This document shows positions 18,001-25,535 of a DNA stretch of 64,000 nt, in pieces (positions within the stretch are counted from its first letter, which is position 1; the number at the start of each line of letters is the position of its first letter). The notes beneath the pieces were generated by a model that was not told where the DNA came from, ran no database searches, and was given only the letters and a program-made list of their open reading frames with translations. The stretch comes from Verrucolacustris abundans (GTDB lineage: Bacteria; Verrucomicrobiota; Verrucomicrobiia; Methylacidiphilales; Verrucolacustridaceae): NCBI GenBank assembly GCA_965194535.1, contig OZ239145.1:248001-312000 (forward strand). Direction: 5' to 3'. Made by a program: the position numbers and the translations under genes.

Positions 18001-21000
18001 AGATCCATCAAGTCGACTCGGAAGTATAACTTTCCGTCGGCAACTCCGCCGTCCCGGAAGGAGAAGGCGACAATATCGCGTGAGTTGTCGCTGGCATTAG
18101 TGCGATAGACATCAGCGGCTTGGCTGCCTCCCTCGTTGTATTCGTCGAGGGCCAGTAGGTCGTTGGAGGTCCAGTCGGTGAACGTCCCGATGTTGATCGC
18201 TCCCTCGCCTTGGCCAACCCCGACGCCAGAGTTGGGTTGGTTAGGATGTGTGCCTGCGCTCAGTTCGTCGGCGTTGCTGATCTGATCATTGTCCGGATCT
18301 CCGGCAGCACCATTCTTGGGATCGCCCAGAGTTCCTGTTGCAAAGTTGTAGATACCGTTATCGAGCGGATTAAGATTTTTTTCCACTTCCCACCCGTCAG
18401 GCAGACCGTCGCCGTCGGTGTCTCCTTGTTGAGGGTCAGTTTCTGTGATCAACAGTTTTGGCCAACCATCGGTTTGGGCGGAGCCTGTGCCCGTCGTGGA
18501 GTAGGCGGCGAGCAAGGTGACGTAGTTGATCGCCCGCGATGTAGCACCGCCAGTGCGGAAGGCGGAGCCAGCGATGGCTAAGGGGGTATCAGAATCGAGG
18601 TCGAGAAGGAGAAGTTTAGTCGAGCCGTCTGCAGATTTTAGTAGCAGATCCGTGCGACCGTTCAGATTTTTGTCCTCGCCGTAGCCGTCTGTCAGCCCGT
18701 CGGCATCACAGTCGGCTTTGGTAGCGCTCGTTTCCTGCCAGAGGTTTCGTTCCCAAGAGTCGACGACGTTATTGGGCCAGTCTCCTATGTTAGCCCGGGA
18801 AGTGGAGTATTGGGAAATGGTGGCAGTCAACGGAAGAGATTTACCATCGCCATCGGTCCAACCGTTGCGGTTGGCGTCCTCCACTCCGTCCAAGATGCCG
18901 TCTCCATCGGTGTCGGAATTGGTCGGGTCGGTGACAGAGCCTGCGGCTTGGCGGGATCGGTCATCGCCGTTGCTTTGAGAGCCGACACCGGGAACCGCTG
19001 GGTTGTTTTCGACGACAGCGTAAAGCGGAGGATCCATGTCACCGATAAAGTTGGGATACCCGTCCTCGTTTGTGTCGGTGGTGGTGCCTGTGTTGGTGCC
19101 AGCGGTGCGCCAGCCCAATTCTAATCCATCGGGGAGACCATCCCCGTCAGAGTCGGGGCTAGTGGGAAGAGATTTTCCGGTCGCGTAATAAATATGGACG
19201 TCGCTATTTTTCCAAGTCTCAGGATTTCCTGTGGGCAGGGGCTTGCGATTCGTTTCGTCAATATTGACGAGGCCGTCGTGATCGTCGTCCTTGTCGTCGA
19301 GTCCTGAGGGATCCACAACTTGGCGGAGAAGTACGCGCGCTGTGCCAGAAGTTTTTGTGGGAGTGGTGCCACTGAGGAGTGCCTCTGCCTGGAGCGTGTA
19401 GTTGCCCGGTGCTGTGATGCTCCAAGAGTAAGTCCAGGTCTTGATGTTGCCGTTGACAACGGAGGTTGGGCTACTGGCGGTGATGCCTGTGAGGGTAGGT
19501 GCACTGCTCACTCCTGTGCTGGTCTCAACCTGAATTTCATAGGTTAGGGAATCCGCACCAGGACCGTCGGGCAGTATAATTTCGGTGGGTTTTCCGTCCG
19601 AGCCAACTTCCGTTGGGCGAGTGATTCGGATAAAGGGTTTGTTGCTCGGGCGAATGTTGACGAAACGGGATGATGTGAGCCAATTATCCGAGCTGTTGAG
19701 ATCTGCGGGATCTTTATAGATGACTCGGAACTCCTGAAGGTTGACCGAAGAGTTGTAGAGATTGGGTAAAGGAATGGAGAGTTGATGGAAAGCATTGCCG
19801 GGGCCGAAGTCACCATAGTTAATCGACCAACCCGTACGACTCTGGGCAGTGCCTTGGGCTAGAAAGGTGAAGCGGGAGATCATCTGTTCTGGGGTGATGG
19901 AGGGGTTGCTGAGGGATTTTGGAAACCAGACTTGCATGGTGTAGTTGTCGTCCACGGCATCTCCGTCGTTCGTTGGGAATCCGATGATAAGGCGCTGTGC
20001 GTTGCCACGGGTTTGGACATCGCGGGTGATTTCACGGACGTGGGCTGTAGTGGGGTCGAGAGAGAAGTTGCGGGACGAGGAGGCTTCCAGTAATCGGATT
20101 TTGACGGTGCCTGCTCCAGTGAGGGGAATGTTGTTGTATGCAAACCGCCACTCTTTGGGTTGAGGGTTCGTGATGAAGAGGCTGGGGGTGACCTCAGTGG
20201 CCTTAGCCCAGGTTGGATTCAAGGTGGCATTGTAGGTTCCGTTGCCATTGAGGTCGGTGAATGTTTCTCCAAGATCCCAAGTTTTATTTGCGTTGGCATC
20301 CACGAACGGTTCGAATCCCACGCCATTTCCATTTTGCTGTTTGGTCGTGGTGTCGTCATTTGCGGTATCGGAATCGGAGATGGAGTACCAAACTTCCTGA
20401 ACGGTCGTGTCAGTGCGGACAACCATCTCGTAACTCGAACCGCCCACGGTGTCTCCGTTGTTCGTCGGGAAGGCGAGAACGCCCTGTGGGGTTTCTGCAT
20501 CATAGTAGAAGGTCTGGGTGAAGGTGTTGTAAAGCGGCGCTTGGTTGGCGCCACGGTTGAGGAAGGCGCGGGCGCGGATTACGTGGAAACCTTCGGAAAG
20601 ACCCGTCTGCATGGCGAAGGGCCAGTTGGCATACGATTGATCAAGGGTCGAGGTCCGCGCGTAGTCGTTGTGAGGAAAATGTTCGACGGTGGAGGGGTTG
20701 AAATCAGCCACGCGGAATGTGGTGAGCATTTTCTTTTTGTAAGCGGCGGAAATAGGGCCACTAGGGAACCAGGAAGGAGCCCCAGCCCCTTCGTTTTTGA
20801 AGAAACCGATCTTGTAGCTCAAGGTGGTGGTATCGGCCGGCTTTGGAATGCTGGCCGAGGCCCACCAGTCGGTTGTATCTTGGCTGTGGCGGTAAATTAA
20901 TTCGGCCACCTGGGTGGTGCCACGTCCGACGCCGCCAGCACCTTCGGGAAAAGTGCCGTCGAGTGTGTAGTAGACGAAGGCCTTGAAACCACCACCGACG

Positions 21001-23411
21001 GAGTTGCTTTTGGCCCAAATGACAACTCCAGATCCAGAGTCATCAAATTGTTTGGGAGGGGTAGCAACGCCACCCACGTTGTCGGTGGGATCGTGATAGA
21101 CCCAAGAGGCTTGATTGCCGCTATCCGTTCCGTAGTCGTTAGCGGCTGCGGGGCCGTTGTTGATGGAAACGGCTCCCCCGATGATTATGGAATAAGTCTC
21201 GGCACCGGGAGATCCGATCTGACATCGGATGGTGTCTTTGGCTCCAAATTTTTCGGGATGTTGACGATCGACAAAGGTGGGTTGTTCGTAACCAAGGAAA
21301 ACGTCGGTTCGCAGATCTGGGGGGTTGTCGCGTTTGGCGGGATCGGAGCTGAGGCCAGTGCCGTTGAGGTCCACTCCGCCGTCGAGTTTGACCAGGATGT
21401 TTTCGGCGGAACCATCCGCCCGTGCGAGGATGGTGAAGGGTTGGCCTGCCTTAACCACGGGGACGGTAGTCTGGTAGGTGTAAGGCACTGGGGTGGTGCC
21501 GGCAGGATAGCCGCGGTTGCTCAGTCCCTCGGGATTGAAGGATGCATCGCCATCGCGTCCGTCCTTGCGGGTTACGGTGATCCGAGGAACTTCAGATCCA
21601 TTTTGATAAAGCGTGATGGCTGCGTTGGGCCATAGGGTAGAGAGTTCCGGCGTGCGGTAGCTAAAAAGGAAGTAACCGCCCGGAGGGACGATGACGGTGT
21701 TCAATTCACTGGCAGACTTATAAAAGCCGGTCATGTTCGAGCCGTTGGGCCCCTCGGCGTACTGATACAAATAGGCGTTGCTCGGGAAACTGGTGGTGAT
21801 GCCACGAGCCTGACCCTGTGCGGTGTTGTCATTCATCATCATCACCATAGTGATCTCATCAGATGCGTTTCCACTGCGGGTCGATCCGTCTGGATTACGG
21901 TTATCGCGGCGTTCGAACGCGAGATAATCGCCGTCGGCCCAGCGACCTTGCTGGATGCCACGGGCAAAGTTGTTGTGAATCTTTAGGATGTTCGGAATTC
22001 TTGGGTCACCAAACTGTCCGAGGTATTGTGTGTTGGCGTGCCGCGGGAAGGCACCGCCGGATTCGCCAAGAGTTTCGGCCTTGTTGTAGCCGTCAGAATA
22101 GATGAGGCCCATGCCCTCGCGGGTCATGTAGTAGGCATGTTGCCACTCTTTTTGGGCGGCGTAATCGCTGTCATGGCTGTTGGCGTGAGTGACTCCGAGG
22201 CTGGTAGCAAAACCACCAGCGCCAGGAGAGTCGAGTCCTTGCAAGCCAGCCGAAGGATTGCCCAGCACACCGTTGAGCTTGCTGCGAAGATCATTATCGA
22301 CCAAACGCATGCCCGCGTCCCAGTACCCACCGTATCCAGGAGGCTGGCCCAAGTGTTCGCCAAAGAGCATTGCATCGTCGCGGGGTCTTTTCTCGTCAAA
22401 GACGGAGTCTCGGTGGTTGGTATCGCTGAAGCCACGAGTGCGGTTGAACTGGGATTGAATTCCGCCAAGGTAACCGGCGTTGCTGGAATCCTTGTTTGCG
22501 CCCGATTGCTGGCCGAAAAAGTAGTCGGGCACGTGTTTGACGGCATCGAGCCGGAGGCCGTCGGCCTTCGTGCGATCCATCAGCCAACGAGCGGCCCGGA
22601 TCAGGTAAGCTCCGGCGTCTTCGGTAAAAGCCTCTTTCCTAGCATTAATGTACTCCTGCGCCTTGGCGGTAAGTTGGGCGCTAGTGGCACTGTTGCCGAG
22701 TTCCGATCGGGCTTGATCGATCAGGACTCCGAAATAAGCGGTATTGCCATCCTTGTCCTTATCGTACTGTTCGGGGCGGGCGAGATCCCGAATGAAAGAA
22801 AGCTTTGGATGGGTGGAGCCCTCGCTCGTGCCGAAGTTGGCGTTAGGAGTTTCGTGGGCGATATCGATCAGGTCGGAAAGTCCGAGATTTTGTACCTGCC
22901 ATGCAGATCCCCAATCTCGGCAGTTGTCCCACTTGCGGTAGAAGCCGTCCTCCGTTTTTCTTAGGTGGAAATCCTCGGGCACCATGCCTGGGTAGGTATC
23001 GATCGGGGTGTTTTCGTTGTAACCCGGCACATCGAAGGCGCGGTGATTCATAATGTTGTCGAAGTAGACGCGGATGCCAAAGCGATGGGCGACTTCCATC
23101 ATTTGAAGCAGTTCCGCCTCGGTGCCGTAACGAGTGCGGACGGAGTTACGTTGATCCTTGGAACCCAGATCAAATGGATCCCATAAATCATAACCAACGG
23201 AAAGGCCTCCTGATCCCTTAGTGGGAGGCGGCAACCAAAGTGAAGTATAACCAGCTTCCGCAAGTTCTGGCATTTTTTGAATTAGATCAACGTAAGAAAC
23301 ATTAAATAGTTGGAGCAGAGCTTCTGCACGAACGTTTGAGGAAAAAAACGGAAAGAGTAACGCTCCAAAAAGAAGTAAACCACGACATGTCTTTGAGTTA
23401 CAAAATTTCAT
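15006..23411 (-). CDS. giant secreted GH13-GH57 bifunctional-type glycosidase
   Basis: About 2,801 residues from the ATG at 23411, which starts a signal peptide. Residues about 25-560 are a GH13 barrel: region I VYFDNIMNHRAF, region II GLRLDAVKHVP (about 286), region III LFGEHLG (about 350), region IV THANSHDSDY (about 412). Several beta-sandwich modules follow, then an Asp-rich thrombospondin-3-like stretch (about 1360-1730, e.g. SPDSDGDGLPDGLE). A DOMON/glucodextranase-like module lies at about 1740-1990. Residues about 2000-2300 resemble GH57: ATHENYDAPLTLHITP, LLGSTFSDHMLKYFTP, IFWTPERVLD with the expected nucleophile Glu, then GYQYVFADQMRHF. A GH57-like C-domain and the FYKVRI tail close it. 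Two unrelated amylase folds on one exported chain would attack alpha-1,4 and perhaps alpha-1,6 or short-chain substrates together. It is the first gene of the operon with the next GH13 and the MFS transporter. Confidence 0.9.
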   Translation of the reverse strand: MKFCNSKTCRGLLLFGALLFPFFSSNVRAEALLQLFNVSYVDLIQKMPELAEAGYTSLWLPPPTKGSGGLSVGYDLWDPFDLGSKDQRNSVRTRYGTEAELLQMMEVAHRFGIRVYFDNIMNHRAFDVPGYNENTPIDTYPGMVPEDFHLRKTEDGFYRKWDNCRDWGSAWQVQNLGLSDLIDIAHETPNANFGTSEGSTHPKLSFIRDLARPEQYDKDKDGNTAYFGVLIDQARSELGNSATSAQLTAKAQEYINARKEAFTEDAGAYLIRAARWLMDRTKADGLRLDAVKHVPDYFFGQQSGANKDSSNAGYLGGIQSQFNRTRGFSDTNHRDSVFDEKRPRDDAMLFGEHLGQPPGYGGYWDAGMRLVDNDLRSKLNGVLGNPSAGLQGLDSPGAGGFATSLGVTHANSHDSDYAAQKEWQHAYYMTREGMGLIYSDGYNKAETLGESGGAFPRHANTQYLGQFGDPRIPNILKIHNNFARGIQQGRWADGDYLAFERRDNRNPDGSTRSGNASDEITMVMMMNDNTAQGQARGITTSFPSNAYLYQYAEGPNGSNMTGFYKSASELNTVIVPPGGYFLFSYRTPELSTLWPNAAITLYQNGSEVPRITVTRKDGRDGDASFNPEGLSNRGYPAGTTPVPYTYQTTVPVVKAGQPFTILARADGSAENILVKLDGGVDLNGTGLSSDPAKRDNPPDLRTDVFLGYEQPTFVDRQHPEKFGAKDTIRCQIGSPGAETYSIIIGGAVSINNGPAAANDYGTDSGNQASWVYHDPTDNVGGVATPPKQFDDSGSGVVIWAKSNSVGGGFKAFVYYTLDGTFPEGAGGVGRGTTQVAELIYRHSQDTTDWWASASIPKPADTTTLSYKIGFFKNEGAGAPSWFPSGPISAAYKKKMLTTFRVADFNPSTVEHFPHNDYARTSTLDQSYANWPFAMQTGLSEGFHVIRARAFLNRGANQAPLYNTFTQTFYYDAETPQGVLAFPTNNGDTVGGSSYEMVVRTDTTVQEVWYSISDSDTANDDTTTKQQNGNGVGFEPFVDANANKTWDLGETFTDLNGNGTYNATLNPTWAKATEVTPSLFITNPQPKEWRFAYNNIPLTGAGTVKIRLLEASSSRNFSLDPTTAHVREITRDVQTRGNAQRLIIGFPTNDGDAVDDNYTMQVWFPKSLSNPSITPEQMISRFTFLAQGTAQSRTGWSINYGDFGPGNAFHQLSIPLPNLYNSSVNLQEFRVIYKDPADLNSSDNWLTSSRFVNIRPSNKPFIRITRPTEVGSDGKPTEIILPDGPGADSLTYEIQVETSTGVSSAPTLTGITASSPTSVVNGNIKTWTYSWSITAPGNYTLQAEALLSGTTPTKTSGTARVLLRQVVDPSGLDDKDDDHDGLVNIDETNRKPLPTGNPETWKNSDVHIYYATGKSLPTSPDSDGDGLPDGLELGWRTAGTNTGTTTDTNEDGYPNFIGDMDPPLYAVVENNPAVPGVGSQSNGDDRSRQAAGSVTDPTNSDTDGDGILDGVEDANRNGWTDGDGKSLPLTATISQYSTSRANIGDWPNNVVDSWERNLWQETSATKADCDADGLTDGYGEDKNLNGRTDLLLKSADGSTKLLLLDLDSDTPLAIAGSAFRTGGATSRAINYVTLLAAYSTTGTGSAQTDGWPKLLITETDPQQGDTDGDGLPDGWEVEKNLNPLDNGIYNFATGTLGDPKNGAAGDPDNDQISNADELSAGTHPNQPNSGVGVGQGEGAINIGTFTDWTSNDLLALDEYNEGGSQAADVYRTNASDNSRDIVAFSFRDGGVADGKLYFRVDLMDLSPNAWQGEVDAYIVIDTGNPGVGERAIPNDVDIATDMRWEVVVAAYGQDLGSIFVDTNRSNNSTGQYEDPLGFGVVSRAFGSGQNRIAWSSRYDAVEISVDRQHLLDAGWGGNPETLNFQVFTTRPNTIGSGTGDLSGRNDIRDTISDDWITSDYSKDQDNIRLNAKLSSYFGRSSANDRNKSSKVILLAHGNQAIQPAGSTQALLHDKAASNPAGYHRLLATHENYDAPLTLHITPTLASALEWAKSSDPRTDGPAYNQRIRTGINQGWINLLGSTFSDHMLKYFTPAFNQSNKALADRFLDSIYTTTASREIFWTPERVLDSSTLSQIESMGYQYVFADQMRHFVKWFGRSSALGTDGFRINQVGNVKIFPIHDFTSEYLDQTLDEGSSLAVRQLLSRRSRSNTQDQVVVLCRDLNDFSSPTRATSYDENVRWLASRPWIRVVTAGQIANGQIQYLNNGSLANTWGTVTRANTTLGTVAKDWVDHATGENYDNWYQGGNNRPGLASQKFGTSTDFGRVGTPGTLAGDAWSAAQTVNPVTQPSLRTVTDSVLHGSMFLTAFHTTSSNDLSKFSTGEYIVPDSGVGQTLASFARHSQSQARYAKLYERVNTWASIANGTTLGSEAADVDLDGVNEYLLFNSRLFGVFETKGGRMTAAWMRNPTTGKVWQVAGNFAAYSNTDTEDEGSDNATAYRTSGFKDWWLRPTTGTGDRNSVNADYTSEAVVNSTGWRFSNQNDVTKIITLASANANAFTAEYQLSSLNKAYIRFGLSPNLEDLLLRGQAGLESEIVSSDKRRVSVRNTSGSEVVRAFVEVSASAVINDTATDLTIAGTSVLRRNQAQTHQVEVELNGSGTTHIITLGFDDGIDTPNPDSDADGLLDSWENSNFGNLSQTASGDPDSDGVGNLIEMKLGSNPNSSASNGLPVPSVSGLTPAGFTITFPTVTGLNYQVVGTENLVGPSWPNIGNSITGDGQPQSVTDSSATSSPRKFYKVRISAP

Positions 23412-23485
23412 GGCAATTACTCTCAAAGGATATATTGGCACAACTTTATGCTTTTTAAAGAGATAGAGGCAAAATTTATGGAGCT

Positions 23486-23500
23486 TTTAAACAGTTCCAT
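23486..23500. promoter_or_regulatory. LacI-type operator-like site 3
   Basis: TTTAAACAGTTCCAT lies 75 bases before the start of the giant gene, in the 218-base gap that must hold the promoter of that operon. Clear -35/-10 boxes could not be fixed by eye. Confidence 0.6.
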
Positions 23501-23659
23501 TGTTATAGATGTAAATAACTGGTAATTAACGTATAATTGGTACAAATGGCTCGCCTGGATGAAGCTTCTTAACAGAACTGAATTAGCCACACTTTTTAGA
23601 CCGAAAAAGGGGCAATTTGTTAGAGTTAAAGTGGCCTAAAAAAGGGTCCTAGCAGTGAC

Positions 23660-25528
23660 CTATTTCTGCTTGAGAAGTGCACCTGTGAAACCGGGCAAGG
23701 TGATGCTGGCTTTCCCGTCTTTCTGCTGAACCTGGACATCAGAGGCTTTGCCCGAAGACACAAAAATCGGTGAAAGGGGGTCGGCTGCTGTGCCATCCGT
23801 GTTGCCGAACTGAAAGGTAAAGGTTTGAGGATCGGAGTGACGATTGAATACGGCAAACAGGGTGTTCGCGTCGCCTCGAACAAACGCAAACATCCGACTC
23901 TGATTCTCGGCTCCAATCATCTGCATCTTTCCATGCACGAGATCGGGAAACTTTTTTCGCAGTGCGATGGCATCCCGATAGTAGTCGTGAAGGGTAGAAT
24001 CAAAATTTATATCGTCCTGTCGGGCGGGTTGCCCCCCTGGGCTGAGGGTTTGGGGGTCGAACTTCAGATCGGCCCAGACCATCGGCATGCGATCATCTGG
24101 ATCATCGGCTCCCCACATTCCTGCCTCGGTACCGTAGTAGATGTAGGGAGCGCCCGGGTAGGTCATCTGAAAAAGAACGATCATACGCTGGAGTTTGCGT
24201 TCCGTTTCATCCGGTTTGCGAATGAAGTAGGGCTTATCGTGACTTCCAGGCCAGATATCCGTGTCGTAAGCGAAGGCGTCCGCTTTCCCGTAGTAGGTAC
24301 GGTCACGATTTACGATCATGGAGGGCATGCGATCCGTATCGTGTGAATCGAAAAGATTTTGGACGCGCAGGGTTTCCTCCCAGCTGAATTTCTCTCTCCG
24401 TTCCTCGATCATTCGGGTGAAATCCTTGATCGGCAAAGTGCCATCGATTAGGCCACCTTTGACGGGCATGGCAAATGCGTAGTAGTTCATCACGCCGTCG
24501 AACTTTCCCTCCCGAATGAAGTCAGGGGCTTCGACCCAGATTTCAGGAGTGGTGTAGGCATGGGGCTGGATGGAGTGGACAAGATCATTCCACTCGGCCC
24601 AGAAACCGGTGCCGACTTCGTTCGCGACGTCGAGACGCCAGCCGTCAACTCCGTCGGAGGGATCTCCATCCCCGTTGGGATCCATCCAGCGTCGGGTGAT
24701 GGCGAAAAGGTAAGCTTTGACCTGTGGATGCAGATTCTTTTTCCCCTTCTCGTCGGTGACCTCAACGAATTCGGGCATGCTTTTCAATCCCCACCACCCT
24801 GCATACTCAAACTCGTTCTTGTCCTTGGTGGAGGGGTCGTCGAAGTGGTGGACGTCAAACCAGGAGGCATATGCAGAGTCCTTCTGTTTTTGCCGGAGAT
24901 CGGCAAAGGCAAAAAATTCAGTCGCGCAGTGGTTGAAAACTCCATCGATGATGATGCGGAGTCCTCGGCGATGAGCTTGCTGAACGAGTTCAAGAAACTG
25001 CTTGTCGGCCGCACTCCATTTCCAGCTCTTAGGATCGGCTGTTTCCCCTGCGGTCAGGGCGATATCGGTTGCCGGATCGGGACCAAAGTGGGGATCGGCG
25101 TGGTGAAAGGAGCGGGAGTCGTACTTGTGAAGAGAGGGAGATTCGAAAATGGGGTTTAAATAAAGGGCGGTAACTCCGAGCTCTTTGAGGTAGTCGAGCC
25201 GATCAATGATACCCTGAAAATCGCCTCCGTAGCGGCGTGACCCATTTGTGGCGTAGACGTCGGAACCGATCTCCTTTTCCCAATCTTCAAGAGCGTACCA
25301 ATCTTTGGTCCAAGGCATTATTTTCCATTTCCCTTTGGCTTTGTCAGGTACGCGGGCGTATTCGGCGGTGGGATCATTCTTCGGATCGCCGTTTCGGAAT
25401 CGCTCGGGAAAAATCTGGTACCAGACCGCTTCCACGGCCCAGGCGCATCTTTTCGATGGAGTTTCTTGAGCTGAAGAAAAAAGGGGTAATCCAAGGATTA
25501 GCACCAACCAAAGCAGGAGTCGGAGCAT
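23660..25528 (-). CDS. secreted GH13 cyclomaltodextrinase/neopullulanase-like enzyme
   Basis: 622 residues with a signal peptide (RLLLWLVLILGLPLFSSA). The barrel opens with VWYQIFPERFRNGDP, a signature of the cyclomaltodextrinase/neopullulanase-like group. Region I is IIIDGVFNHC (about 194), region II GWRLDVANEVG (about 299), region III EIWVEAPDF (about 330) and region IV FDSHDTDRM (about 396). A C-terminal beta domain follows, ending in FTGALLKQK. It lacks the N-terminal module usual for cytoplasmic members of that group. It follows the 25536-28043 gene after seven bases, so the two form an operon. Substrate inferred: maltodextrins, cyclodextrins or pullulan fragments. Confidence 0.9.
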   Translation of the reverse strand: MLRLLLWLVLILGLPLFSSAQETPSKRCAWAVEAVWYQIFPERFRNGDPKNDPTAEYARVPDKAKGKWKIMPWTKDWYALEDWEKEIGSDVYATNGSRRYGGDFQGIIDRLDYLKELGVTALYLNPIFESPSLHKYDSRSFHHADPHFGPDPATDIALTAGETADPKSWKWSAADKQFLELVQQAHRRGLRIIIDGVFNHCATEFFAFADLRQKQKDSAYASWFDVHHFDDPSTKDKNEFEYAGWWGLKSMPEFVEVTDEKGKKNLHPQVKAYLFAITRRWMDPNGDGDPSDGVDGWRLDVANEVGTGFWAEWNDLVHSIQPHAYTTPEIWVEAPDFIREGKFDGVMNYYAFAMPVKGGLIDGTLPIKDFTRMIEERREKFSWEETLRVQNLFDSHDTDRMPSMIVNRDRTYYGKADAFAYDTDIWPGSHDKPYFIRKPDETERKLQRMIVLFQMTYPGAPYIYYGTEAGMWGADDPDDRMPMVWADLKFDPQTLSPGGQPARQDDINFDSTLHDYYRDAIALRKKFPDLVHGKMQMIGAENQSRMFAFVRGDANTLFAVFNRHSDPQTFTFQFGNTDGTAADPLSPIFVSSGKASDVQVQQKDGKASITLPGFTGALLKQK

Positions 25529-25535
25529 AGAGAGT

